Shown here in pieces: positions 8,176 to 16,900 of a stretch of 64,000 bases of DNA. The notes under the pieces were generated by a model, which worked only from the letters and a program-made list of their open reading frames with translations, did no database searches and was not told where the DNA came from. A program made the translations under genes and the position numbers. The stretch comes from Blastomussa wellsi (taxonomy: Eukaryota; Cnidaria; Anthozoa; Scleractinia; Plerogyridae), in NCBI GenBank assembly GCA_947652115.1, contig OX393573.1, forward strand, positions 10,910,981-10,974,980. The letters run 5' to 3'. The first letter of the stretch is position 1. Every line of letters starts with the position of its first letter.

Positions 8176-9465
8176 ATGTATGTGCAAACAGAAGTTGACG
8201 GAAGAAGAGTGGAACGTGCGGTGCAAACAAACCTTCATCCAGAGCACAGCCAAAAAACTGGCCTCGCGATGAAAGCCGAGCGCGTGGTCAATCGCATCAC
8301 TTTTGATCGCAGCGAAGCCAACCCCGGGGAGACCTTATATGTTTACGTGCCCAAGCTGGATCAGAACGAGGTTCTCGTGCCAGGCACGCTCGCACTGGTC
8401 TTCAAAATCGACTTGGCGGGAGGGGACGCTGACAACTTCCTCGTTCAAAACGTCACCCGCGCCCTGGTCGATAAACTGCATGTGAAGTTCGGCGCGGAAA
8501 CACTGCAGGACACGGATGGATATGACATCTACAAGATCTGGGAGGACCTTTTTCTCTCGCAGGAGGAGCGGGACGACATGCTGCTCGAGGGCATCCAGTC
8601 TGAAGACCTCTGCAAGATCCGCTCAGACTCGGGAGACAAGAAAACCTCGGGTGTTGCCAAAGAAAACGCGCTGGAAAAGGTTTACGGGAAAAAATACCGG
8701 ATCCGCCTGGACCACTCAATACTGACCGACCACGGCGTCTTTTACCCCCAAGCGCTCCTCCACGACCTCCTGTTTCAGCTGAAGCTCGCGCCGGCCTCGC
8801 AGGTTGTCAAAGGCTCTGACCCCGATAAACTGAAATACAAGCTGACAAACATCCAGCTCGAGTTTGAAACAATCAGAAGCAAGACCTTGGCGGACGAGGC
8901 TCGCAGCGTTTACACCGCGGGAAAGGGGTTCAAATACGACCATGTGGTGCGGCCCGAGGTGGTCAGCTTCAAAAAAGAAGTGGCCTCAAGCGTGACCATC
9001 AAATTTAACGCCCAAAAAAGGTCCCTGAAAGGCCTTCTTCTCCTTTTCGTTGAGCCTTACACTGCAGGAACCCGTGATTCAGAAAAGTACATTAACCCGT
9101 CCCTGAAGAAAGTCGTTGTCACGGTGAACGGCTCGACCAACAAGCTCTTCAACAACGGCCTCGGAATCACGGATACTTGGGCCGAAGTTGACCGCTTTTT
9201 CGGAAAGAAAGCCCAAAAAACAAAGCACATGAATCCGGTAAAGTTTTTCACCGAAGACAGGTTCGGGCTTCTGATTGATTTGCGCACATCGGGGGATCCA
9301 ACGCTGCATGGAAGCGGCACGCGGCTTGTGAACACAACACATGGAGTCCAGCTTGAAATCGAGCGGGACCTCATTGGCGCAGGCGATGTGAAATGCCACA
9401 TCTTTGCAATTTCGGACGCGCAAATAGACATTAAAAATCAGCAATTAGTTTCAGTGTTGCACTGA
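8176..9465 (+). CDS. probable major capsid protein (double jelly-roll hexon)
   Basis: 429 residues. Conserved features of the Polinton major capsid family are visible: GETLYVYVPKLDQ early, NFLVQNVTRALVDKL, DGYDIYKIWEDLFLSQEERD, LDHSILTDHGVFYPQAL and a C-terminal LEIERDLIGAGDVKCHIFAISD. Length and all-beta character fit a double jelly-roll protein on the short side of the family. It is encoded 7 nt upstream of the packaging ATPase, the usual pairing in this virus lineage. The gene is markedly richer in G/C-ending codons than the - strand genes on its left. The start ATG follows TTTCAATACC. The assignment relies on family resemblance and position; a fold prediction would settle it. Confidence 0.72.
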   Translation: MYVQTEVDGRRVERAVQTNLHPEHSQKTGLAMKAERVVNRITFDRSEANPGETLYVYVPKLDQNEVLVPGTLALVFKIDLAGGDADNFLVQNVTRALVDKLHVKFGAETLQDTDGYDIYKIWEDLFLSQEERDDMLLEGIQSEDLCKIRSDSGDKKTSGVAKENALEKVYGKKYRIRLDHSILTDHGVFYPQALLHDLLFQLKLAPASQVVKGSDPDKLKYKLTNIQLEFETIRSKTLADEARSVYTAGKGFKYDHVVRPEVVSFKKEVASSVTIKFNAQKRSLKGLLLLFVEPYTAGTRDSEKYINPSLKKVVVTVNGSTNKLFNNGLGITDTWAEVDRFFGKKAQKTKHMNPVKFFTEDRFGLLIDLRTSGDPTLHGSGTRLVNTTHGVQLEIERDLIGAGDVKCHIFAISDAQIDIKNQQLVSVLH

Positions 9466-9475
9466 TCATATAATG
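9466..9475 (+). promoter_or_regulatory. TATA-like box in the 7-nt MCP-ATPase gap
   Basis: TCATATAATGG occupies the 7-nt gap between the capsid stop codon and the ATPase ATG. Even this tight junction keeps the TATA-at-ATG arrangement. Confidence 0.4.
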
Positions 9476-10075
9476 GATCCAAACAACATCCCGTTCAACG
9501 CTCTCATCGTCGGGCCGACGAATTCGGGCAAATCAAAGTTTGTGGTGGAACAGCTCCGCGGTCCTTTCCACGGCAAGTTCGACTTCATCACGCTCATCTG
9601 CCCGACATTCGCGCACAACAGGACTTTTCATCGCTTCGCTTTGGCGGACCCGCGTTTCAAAGTTATCATTTGTGAACAGCATTTTGTTGAAGCCTGGCTG
9701 AAAGTGGTTTGCCTTGAATTGGAGGGCACCAATGCGCTCATTATCCTCGATGACTGCGCGGCCTCGAAAGATGTGAAAAAGCGCACGGGCCAGCTGGTCA
9801 ATCTCGCGTTCAGCGCCCGCCACACAGGATTCAGCGTGTGGGTGCTCGCCCAAAAGCTGACCAGCATCACAGCCTCTTTCCGCGAAAACGTTGCGGCGCT
9901 TGTGCTTTTTTACACACCCTCGTGGAAGACAACGAAAGCGGTTTTTGAAGATTACGCCGGCGAACTTTCTCAAGATGAGTACAAAGACCTCATTTCGAGG
10001 TTGAAAAAAAATAAGTTCTCCTGCCTTGTGTTCGCACTTCGGCACCCGTTCGGAATAAAATTCAAGCTCAATTAA
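9473..10075 (+). CDS. A32/FtsK-HerA-type packaging ATPase
   Basis: 200 residues. Walker A is GPTNSGKS at residues 14-21. Walker B is ALIILDD at 88-94. The downstream segment ARHTGFSVWVLAQK carries the polar residue expected in the sensor strand. This is the short, minimal form of the genome-packaging ATPase found in Polintons, virophages and nucleocytoplasmic DNA viruses; it pumps DNA into preformed capsids. The motifs are intact, so the protein is probably functional. It follows the capsid gene with 7 nt between them. Confidence 0.9.
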   Translation: MDPNNIPFNALIVGPTNSGKSKFVVEQLRGPFHGKFDFITLICPTFAHNRTFHRFALADPRFKVIICEQHFVEAWLKVVCLELEGTNALIILDDCAASKDVKKRTGQLVNLAFSARHTGFSVWVLAQKLTSITASFRENVAALVLFYTPSWKTTKAVFEDYAGELSQDEYKDLISRLKKNKFSCLVFALRHPFGIKFKLN

Positions 10076-10097
10076 AAATTCACAACTTATACACAAA

Positions 10098-10670
10098 ATG
10101 GCGAACCCATCAACACTCGAAATTGATGAACAAGTCTTGACCAACATTGCGGGCTTGCTTGAAGCTGAGGCAACGAGCGCACCGGCCAGCAATTTCCCCG
10201 CAGTTGTTTCAACGCAGCCCGATATCCCAGCGCTGCGAGAGCAGCTGGCCGTGCTGGTGTCGACAGGAAAATCAAAAGAAGCCATCGGGACGCAGCTTTC
10301 ACACGACGATGTGAAGCGCCTCTCTGACAAAGATGTTGAGAAATACATCAAACGCTACCATGCGTACGTGGGCTCCAAGACAACGGACAGTTTGCTCGAC
10401 GGCTTCCTTTTTGTTTTGACCAAAGCGGTCGGAATGGTCGTCAAAATCAAAGACATCGAGGCTTATCAAAAAGAAATCAAAAACGACTGGATCATCAACA
10501 ATCAGCTCTCCAACATGGCCGGCAGCACAGCTTTGACTTGCGGCCGTGGTCTCGCTGTGGCCAACGCGGCGATGATCACTGCAAAACACATTGATTTTGA
10601 TTCTTTCAAGCACGAAGCGCAAACGACTGAAATTGCTGAGCTTTCCTCACCAACTGCTGAACATTCCTGA
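10098..10670 (+). CDS. unknown conserved helical protein
   Basis: 190 residues and mostly helical. A central segment (VEKYIKRYHAYVGSKTTDSLLDGFLFVLTKAV) is followed by DIEAYQKEIKNDWIINNQLS and an Ala/Gly-rich stretch (CGRGLAVANAAMIT). No signal peptide. It lies between the ATPase and the small membrane-protein cluster on the same strand, so it is most likely a virion or morphogenesis protein. The start is supported by CTTATACACAAAATGG. I have seen similar proteins in Polinton-like elements but know no function. Confidence 0.6.
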   Translation: MANPSTLEIDEQVLTNIAGLLEAEATSAPASNFPAVVSTQPDIPALREQLAVLVSTGKSKEAIGTQLSHDDVKRLSDKDVEKYIKRYHAYVGSKTTDSLLDGFLFVLTKAVGMVVKIKDIEAYQKEIKNDWIINNQLSNMAGSTALTCGRGLAVANAAMITAKHIDFDSFKHEAQTTEIAELSSPTAEHS

Positions 10671-10723
10671 CCAACTGCTGAATAATTCCTCACAAATTAA
10701 ACAAAAATTTCTTTCAATATACC

Positions 10724-11227
10724 ATGGCTGAAGAACAACCGACCGTTGCACCACAAGCAAACCTTGCACCACAGGAAAGCCAAGTGACTTCACAAACGCC
10801 GCCAACAAAGCCCGCCAAAAATCCCAATCGAGTGGCTGCGGGCAAAGCGACTGCTGATAAAACTCGGCAGGCCCGCGAAGCACAGAAAAAAGCCCTTGAT
10901 GAAGCAAATGGCAAACTTGCATCAATTGAGAATGCGCAAGCTCAACACCCCGTGGAGGCGACGCCGGAGCCCACCGTGCGGCAAGCCCCACACCCCGCAA
11001 AAACCGGTCTCAGCACAAACGAATGGCTCACACTCGCCGGAATTGGCGTCGCGCTCTTCACGACTTATGTCAAGCGTGAAGACATCCAGCGCTTTTTCAC
11101 ACGGGAACCTGCAGGGGGGCAAGCCCCACACCCCGTGGAGGCGACGCCAGCACCTGCAGTGGAGCAAGCCCCACACCCCAGGGTGGCGACGCAGCCATCA
11201 AGAAATGCCTTTCGACCGATGGATTAA
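10724..11227 (+). CDS. proline/alanine-rich protein with one membrane segment and a duplicated repeat
   Basis: 167 residues. The N-terminus is Gln/Pro-rich, then a basic segment (NPNRVAAGKATADKTRQAREAQKKAL) of the kind seen in many Polinton small proteins. One hydrophobic segment lies at ~101-115 (WLTLAGIGVALFTTY). A repeated peptide (PHPVEATP...QAPHP) flanks it on both sides, and the repeat is also visible in the DNA as GCCCCACACCCCGTGGAGGCG. That indicates recent internal duplication. Function unknown. The start is supported by CAATATACCATGG. Confidence 0.6.
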   Translation: MAEEQPTVAPQANLAPQESQVTSQTPPTKPAKNPNRVAAGKATADKTRQAREAQKKALDEANGKLASIENAQAQHPVEATPEPTVRQAPHPAKTGLSTNEWLTLAGIGVALFTTYVKREDIQRFFTREPAGGQAPHPVEATPAPAVEQAPHPRVATQPSRNAFRPMD

Positions 11228-11249
11228 ATATTTACACAATAAACAAAAC

Positions 11250-11477
11250 ATGAAAATTGACGGTGCCCAAGCTGTTGCATCAGGCGTTGGTATTTTTGCA
11301 ATCACCTTTGTGTGGTTCAAACTTGCCTTCGCCTTTGCTGATACAATCATGCTTCTCTGGGATGCACCATTCATTGAAGAAGATGAAGATGAAGATGAGG
11401 AATTTCCTGTGTTGCCAATTTACCCTGACGAGAAACCGCCAAGCTATGCAGATTCACTGGCTGATGAAGATGATTAA
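11250..11477 (+). CDS. 75-aa membrane protein with acidic tail and PPSY motif
   Basis: Starts at the ATG after CAATAAACAAAAC. An N-terminal hydrophobic segment (GVGIFAITFVWFKLAFAFA, ~12-30) is followed by an acidic run (EEDEDEDEE) and a C-terminal EKPPSYADSL with PPSY at residues 63-66. PPxY is the binding site for WW domains of Nedd4-type ubiquitin ligases. It is used as a late domain by budding viruses, and a PPSY occurs in adenovirus protein VI. That link is an inference here. The gene lies in the run of small + strand genes downstream of the ATPase. Confidence 0.6.
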   Translation: MKIDGAQAVASGVGIFAITFVWFKLAFAFADTIMLLWDAPFIEEDEDEDEEFPVLPIYPDEKPPSYADSLADEDD

Positions 11478-11506
11478 TTTCTTTTGAACGTTTATTTTTT
11501 TTTCTT

Positions 11507-11517
11507 TTATACCAAAC
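11507..11517 (+). promoter_or_regulatory. T-rich tract and TATA-like box at start codon
   Basis: A run of T residues from about 11489, then CTTTTATACCAAACATG, leads into the ATG at 11518. Confidence 0.4.
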
Positions 11518-11739
11518 ATGCCTGAAAACAATCTTGTAAAAAACGCCATGGAGGCCGCGACTCTCGTTGGCCTCTCTGCTGGCATTGGGTGGGCTGTCAA
11601 AAAAGTGTTCAAGAGAAGTTTTACAGATGACCCTTCAGATTCTATCGAAAACTTCGCAATGTTCACTGGTGTGATGACGGGCAGCATCTGGCTCAAGAAG
11701 TACCTGGAAGACCAGAAAATCCTCCCGACCAACGTTTGA
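11518..11739 (+). CDS. conserved 73-aa two-helix membrane protein
   Basis: Residues ~10-27 (AMEAATLVGLSAGIGWAV) and ~44-60 (FAMFTGVMTGSIWLKKY) are hydrophobic, joined by a basic then polar loop. It ends EDQKILP. I recognise this short family from many metazoan Polinton-like elements, where it sits in the same small-gene cluster. The conservation argues for a real virion or membrane component despite the size. Function unknown. Confidence 0.65.
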   Translation: MPENNLVKNAMEAATLVGLSAGIGWAVKKVFKRSFTDDPSDSIENFAMFTGVMTGSIWLKKYLEDQKILPTNV

Positions 11740-11781
11740 ACACCCAAAAATCATTTGAAAAAATGGCGGCAATTTATAATC

Positions 11782-12201
11782 ATGGCAAGTATCGCAATTA
11801 TGGTTGGCGGTGCTTTGGTGAACGCAGTGGCTTTCATCGGCGGCAGTTATCTGGCGAAGGCTTTGGATGGTGATGGCCAGGCCTCGCGTGAAGAAATAGA
11901 GCGCCACGACCGAGCTATGGAGGAGTATCAAGCTGCGTACAACAAATTCGTGCGCGACCGCACCAAACGTCTCGACTGGATTGAAACAAACGAGCGCATG
12001 AAAGCTGACGCCAAGCAGGATTTCACAAACACTGACTACGCTTTAAAACTTTACAACCAGGCGCATCCTGAAGAGGCTCCTCTAAAAGAGCCCAAATTTT
12101 CGGATTTTTATCAACCAAGCCAGCGGCAAAAAAATGGTGAACTCATGTTCGTCGGGGCCGGGGCTCTCGCTTTGGGCTACGCTGCTTTCCGGTTCTTTTA
12201 A
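11782..12201 (+). CDS. conserved small membrane protein with coiled coil
   Basis: 139 residues from the ATG at 11782, chosen because TTTATAATCATGG precedes it; the frame is open a little further upstream but without an ATG. It has an N-terminal hydrophobic segment (MASIAIMVGGALVNAVAF), a charged helical middle (REEIERHDRAMEEYQAAY..RDRTKRLDWI), the motif FSDFYQPSQRQKNGELMFVG, and a C-terminal hydrophobic segment. I recognise the SDFY..S..QKNGEL signature from other Polinton-like elements; function unknown. Its stop codon is immediately followed by the promoter block of the next gene. Confidence 0.68.
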   Translation: MASIAIMVGGALVNAVAFIGGSYLAKALDGDGQASREEIERHDRAMEEYQAAYNKFVRDRTKRLDWIETNERMKADAKQDFTNTDYALKLYNQAHPEEAPLKEPKFSDFYQPSQRQKNGELMFVGAGALALGYAAFRFF

Positions 12202-12222
12202 ACTTTTTTTTACCTCTTTTAT
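12199..12222 (+). promoter_or_regulatory. promoter block, copy 1
   Basis: TAAAC, a T run, ACCTC, then TTTTATATGG. The same order of elements recurs at 12371-12397 before the integrase, with only a few differences. In both cases the TATA overlaps the start codon region. Confidence 0.5.
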
Positions 12223-12366
12223 ATGGATTTCTACTGTGTGTATGAGAAGAAGATCACCCCCAACGTTCGTGGGAGTGAAAGACTCGGAAAAACAAAAAAT
12301 GGGCAAACCTTTCTGAAAGTCAAATGCGCCTCTTGCGGGAAAACCAAAACAAGATTCATCTGCTAA
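12223..12366 (+). CDS. 47-aa zinc-ribbon-like protein, first Cys pair incomplete
   Basis: Starts MDFYCVYEKKITP and ends VKCASCGKTKTRFIC. It resembles the tiny zinc-ribbon protein (FYC..C...T...CxxCG..K.RF) common in Polintons and large DNA viruses. The second knuckle (CASC) is intact. In the first, Tyr-Glu replaces the usual second Cys region, so four-ligand zinc binding is doubtful unless the C-terminal Cys substitutes. It sits between the small membrane protein and the integrase, each with the same promoter block. Confidence 0.6.
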   Translation: MDFYCVYEKKITPNVRGSERLGKTKNGQTFLKVKCASCGKTKTRFIC

Positions 12367-12370
12367 CATT

Positions 12371-12394
12371 TAAACTTTTTTTCACCTCGTTTAT
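12371..12394 (+). promoter_or_regulatory. promoter block, copy 2 (integrase)
   Basis: TAAAC, a T run, CACCTC, then GTTTATATGG. Near-duplicate of 12199-12222 and the best evidence for a conserved start-proximal promoter in this element. Confidence 0.5.
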
Positions 12395-13393
12395 ATGGAC
12401 ACCAAACTCGCGAAGATATACTACAGCCCTGGCGGTTATTGGAAAGGCATTGCCGCCATCAAAAAACTGGCCGCGGCTGCAAACGTCCCGGAAGACACCG
12501 CAAAAAAGTGGTTGATCCAGCAAGCCCTCTGGCAGATATTCCTTCCGGCGCCGAAGCATATACCTCGACCGAAATTCGACGTGTCCTTACCCAACAAGGT
12601 CCACCAGGCGGACCTTCTTTTTTTGCCTCACGATAAACTGCCTCGCGGTCGCAAAGTCTGGAAATACGCGCTGAACGTTGTCGACGTGGCCAGCCGTTTC
12701 AAAGAGTCCGAACCCTTGACCTCGAAAAATTCTGATGAGGTTGCCCAGGCTTTTCAGAAAATTTACAAGCGCGGCCCTTTGAAATGGCCTGAAATGTTGC
12801 AAGTTGACCCTGGGCGCGAATTCATGGGCGCCGTGACGAAAGTCATGGAAAATCACAAAACTTTCATCCGGCGCGGGCGCGTCAACATTCACCGCGATCA
12901 GGCCATTGTTGAACGTTACAACCGCACCCTTGCCGAACGCCTGTTCGGTCACCAGTATGCCGTGGAAATGCGGCTGCCTGAGGGCCAGCGGTCCAGGGCA
13001 TGGGTGAAAAGACTTCCTGAAGTTGTTTCAGCTTTGAACAACGAGGTGACCAGCCTCATCGGAAAGAAACCCGCTGTTGCAATCAAAGAGAAATCTGTTT
13101 TTTCGAAACCTTCGACTGCTTATCACAGACCTGTTGGGAAGGATGAAAAAATCCTGCCATATCTTGTTCAGGTTCGCCATCTTTACGAACCTGGTGAGCT
13201 TGAAGGGGGGAAAAAAAGAGCCACGGATCCGATTTGGTCTTTGAAAGTTTTCACCATTGAAAAGGTTTTACAAAAACCGGATCAGCCCGTTCTGTACTAT
13301 TTGCATGATGGACCCAAGCGCGGTTTTGTGCGTGAAGAGCTGCAGATTGTGCCTAAAAACACCGTTCTCCCGCCGGCCAGCGTGGACAGTTGA
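12395..13393 (+). CDS. Polinton retroviral-type integrase (DDE)
   Basis: 332 residues. An N-terminal helical region (KKLAAAANVPEDTAKKWLIQQALWQIFLP) precedes the rve core. Catalytic acids are visible as D73 (QADLLFLP), D138 (VDPGREFMG) and E173 (QAIVERYNR), with 34 residues between the last two. The C-terminal part (VRHLYEPGELEGGKKRATDPIWSLKVF) matches the SH3-like tail of this family; no chromodomain is seen. It would insert the linear element DNA and produce the 6-bp duplication seen at the borders. All catalytic residues are present and the frame is open, so it is probably active or recently active. Confidence 0.93.
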   Translation: MDTKLAKIYYSPGGYWKGIAAIKKLAAAANVPEDTAKKWLIQQALWQIFLPAPKHIPRPKFDVSLPNKVHQADLLFLPHDKLPRGRKVWKYALNVVDVASRFKESEPLTSKNSDEVAQAFQKIYKRGPLKWPEMLQVDPGREFMGAVTKVMENHKTFIRRGRVNIHRDQAIVERYNRTLAERLFGHQYAVEMRLPEGQRSRAWVKRLPEVVSALNNEVTSLIGKKPAVAIKEKSVFSKPSTAYHRPVGKDEKILPYLVQVRHLYEPGELEGGKKRATDPIWSLKVFTIEKVLQKPDQPVLYYLHDGPKRGFVREELQIVPKNTVLPPASVDS

Positions 13394-13416
13394 ATAAACA
13401 AATGAAATTTTGAAAA

Positions 13417-13641
13417 ATGGGCCGTGGACGCAACGGTGTTCTCATTCAAGCTTCAACCATTGGGAAAAGAAGGACAAGAAGTGACGTTAACCAAAAATAT
13501 TCTGATGTTTTTGGCAGAAACAACACCGTTAAAAATCCAGAAGAAATTTTTCTTGACCCTGGAGTTTTGAATTATTTGCGCAGTTTGCGCCCGAGCGAGA
13601 TTGTTAAAACTGTTCTTCCAGCCACTCCCCGAGCGCTGTGA
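13417..13641 (+). CDS. small basic protein of unknown function
   Basis: 74 residues, beginning MGRGRNGVLIQASTIGKRRTRSD. It is basic at the N-terminus and polar afterwards. It starts 23 nt after the integrase stop. Its 3' end overlaps the 3' end of the convergent polymerase gene (from 13604). No family recognised. The start context (GAAAAATGGG) lacks an obvious TATA box, so this is less certain than its neighbours. Confidence 0.4.
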   Translation: MGRGRNGVLIQASTIGKRRTRSDVNQKYSDVFGRNNTVKNPEEIFLDPGVLNYLRSLRPSEIVKTVLPATPRAL

Positions 13642-13930
13642 CAGCTTCTGTGTCCAGCAACAGCGCTTCCAAATCCTCTTCTGTTAGTGGGGCATCTTTG
13701 AAACCGTATGCTTTTGTGTGGATCCCGTCATCTGCAATCCAGCGTTTTGAGTCAAACGCACACAGTGAAATCTTGTTCACGTGCATTCCGTAAATTTCAT
13801 GCCCCTCGCTCCGCAGAATGTTCATTCCATGCTTCAGCTGTTTCTTCTCGCCAAAAATCATTTCACGGTACTGCTCGTGGGAAATGTTTTTCTTGACGAC
13901 ACACTTTTTGACCCCCTTCGCCTTTTTGAT
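13604..13930 (-). CDS. polymerase C-terminal segment, displaced frame
   Basis: Residues such as NISHEQYREMIFGEKKQL, RSEGHEIYGMHVNKISL and FDSKRWIADDGIHTKAYG are typical of the extreme C-terminus of Polinton family B polymerases. They lie in a different frame from the main 1,330-codon ORF. The shift falls at a run of ten T (ten A in the gene) at 13930-13939. A one-base length change of this run accounts for it. Either the gene is broken here, the run is miscalled in the assembly, or the full product needs slippage. The main ORF instead ends 20-odd codons later in an unrelated tail. Confidence 0.8.
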   Translation of the reverse strand: MKKAKGVKKCVVKKNISHEQYREMIFGEKKQLKHGMNILRSEGHEIYGMHVNKISLCAFDSKRWIADDGIHTKAYGFKDAPLTEEDLEALLLDTEAVTALGEWLEEQF

Positions 13931-16900
13931 TTTTTTTTTCGTCCCCTCGGAGGATGGAATACATTTTTGACCTGAGACAGATGGCTTCCGCGATGGGTGT
14001 CCCCGCGCATTCATCTTTCATTTTGCCCAAGACTTTTTTGTTCTCGTCTGAGTTAAGTGGATGGTCTTGCGGGTAATCACTCAGGTCATACATTTCTTTC
14101 GTTGTCGCGATGTCTTTGTAAACGTCTTCTGTTTCGATCTCAAGCAGAAGACTGTCCGTGTCCGTGTAAACAAGTTCACATTTTGATCCGTACCGCTTTT
14201 TCAGGTGGTTGTAGAAAAAGTCGTACATGAGGATCTTGCTGTTGTCCAAGATCGTCATGCCCGTGTACACCGGTTTGTTCAGCACCAGCTTCCCTTTGTG
14301 CATGTGGATCCCCGCCATGTTGTTTGTGAATTGGGCGAACCTTGAGAACAACGGACTGGCAACAAATTTTCTGACTTTTTCTTTTTCTTCACTTTTCACG
14401 ATTTTGATGTCCGTGCGCTTCCGCAGGTTCTCCATCGTTTTCCCGAAAACCGAGTTGTTCATCAGTTTGTAAAAGTCTTTTTCAAAAGCGCTTTTTGATC
14501 TTTTGCGGAAATTGGTGTTCATCATGATGTACGGTTTCATCCACGGTGATTGCTCGAACTCCAGAACTTTGTGGACCTTTTTCAGCCTCATCCCCTGTTG
14601 CAGATAAAACTGCAAGTTCCTGTAGTGCACGACGTAGTTGTTTTTGTCTTCCAGTGTCAGCAGCAGTTTCTTTTCTTTTGGTGTTTTGATTTCCAGTTCG
14701 TCCATCAGACGGTGCTGGTAGTCTGACATGTCCTCTTTTTTTACCGCCTTTTTTTCCGGCGCCAGCGGATAACTGTTGTGCTCTTCATGCAACTCCTCCG
14801 GATATTCGAGGTCAACCTCAAGAATCCAGCCGGTTTTGGCGTCTTCTTTTTTCTTCAAAATTTCTTCTTCCGTGGGCAGCACGCTTCTCCATTTGAATCC
14901 TCTCACGGGCATTGGCTGGCACATGGCCCAGCCGTAAAGGTTGTTCGCGTCGAGATACATAATAAATTTTTTCGGTTTGGTCTCATCGTAGCCCTCCACT
15001 TCTGGGTTGTTGGCTCTGACATACCTTTTGCTGACATTTGAGATCCCGCCGCGCAGCCCCCTTTCCACAAAAAGATGCTTGTCAATGTCCGTCAATAGCT
15101 CCAGCTCAATGCCAGACATTTTCAGAAGCGCGTCCCAACTCAGCCCTGGCGATGTGAAATAATTCGCCGGGTCCAGCCCGTACTGCTCTTGACACAGATC
15201 CCTGAAATTTTCAAAAACATCCGCCAGCAGTGCCACGTCTGTTTTCACATACAAGTCATGATAATCTCCCAGGTTTTTGCAGTCAAAGGCTTCCCACACT
15301 TTCTGCGCGTGCGCATATTCAGCGTCTGAAATGGCTTCGTCGTTCAGTTTGCTGTAAAACAGCTTTTTGTGCGGCAGTTTTGTCTCTTCGAACCTCTCCC
15401 ATGAGTCCATGTACTCATATGGATAGATTCCTTTTTGAAACAACAACTCAACCTGGGGGCTGTCCACTGTTGTTTTGGTGATTTTCAACTTTTCTTGGGG
15501 TGTTGCTTTCACAAGCGCGTTAAGGCTTCCTTGCATGAAATTCAGACTGTCTATGAACTGCAGATTCCCCATGGAAAATGTGATGTACTTTTCCATGTTG
15601 TTGGCCACACATTTCACATCCTTTTCCTGCTGCGCCATCGCCTGCATCAGGTGGTGCGCGTCGTAACCTCTCAGGTTGTGAAATACAACTGGGATTTTGA
15701 AAAATTTGGGCTTCAGTTTCAGTTTTAAATTGCAATCGTTGTGTGCGGCCCCCCGGAACTTGCCTGTCACATGGCAATGGTCTTTCACCGCGTCTCTGTA
15801 TATTGGTTGGATCAACGGTTTTTTGCAGAATTGGCACTTTTCTTGTTTGTCGGCTGCTTCTTTTTGCTTTTTGTCCAACCTTTTCATGCAAAGGCACGCA
15901 ACCCTTTTTTGCACAAACCAGAAACATTTTTTGTGCACCTGTCCCAAATATTTTTCTTTTTTCCATGCAGGCAGTGAGTCAAGGAAATTTTCTTTCGTTA
16001 GACTTTTGCCACAAATGTGACAATCTTTTGCGTTGTTGAAATTTTCCCAATCTTCCGGTTCCATTCTTATTGGTTCTTTCTCTTCCACACTTTCTCTCAG
16101 ATTTTGTTCTTCTTGCACAATGTCGCTCAGAAAATTTGCCACTGCATTTTGCCCTCTGAAAACTTTTGAATTCATTATTTCTCCATCACTTCTCACACAT
16201 ATCCAGGCGTATCCACACGCTTCGTGGATTTCAGTTTTTTCTGTGTAACTTTGTTCTTGATTTTCACACTCGCGGTATTCAATCTTTTTTACAAGCGCCT
16301 CAAAATCTGCATAAATCACGAAAGGCGCCTTCATCTGTTTTTGGAAATTTTGATACTTCAGGATGTTTTTTCCTTTTTCCGGCATTTCGATCACTGTTGG
16401 CCTGCCATTCAAACCTTCACATTGTTTTTGATGCTCCTCCAACTTTTCCGCTGTTCTGAAATGTGTAATACACATATTGCAAAAGTGTTTTTTTCCACAA
16501 TGTTTTGTCTGATCATAAACCAATGAGCTCATTCGTTTGACCCAGCAGTAATGATTGTTCTCCCCATCCACAATAATAATCAGGTTGATCCTTGGCACTT
16601 CATGACTTTTCTCGCTGAACCATAAACCTCCCATGAAACAGTCTTTTTCTTTGTCCCAACCATATAAATTGATTGCCAGTTTTGGATTTTGTGCCTCAAG
16701 CTTTTTTATCTGTTTAATCGGTGTGGGGAAATCGATTCCCTTCCAATTGATTTTGTCATCATTGACAGGGTATTTGCTCGGCCTTTGCGCGTCCTTTCCC
16801 GCTGGGAAAAGTGCTGATCTCAACGCCCACTTCAGACATTCATTGTCCACGTTTTTCACGTTAACAATTGCTTTCTTTGCTGCAAGTTTTGGTGGAAGTG

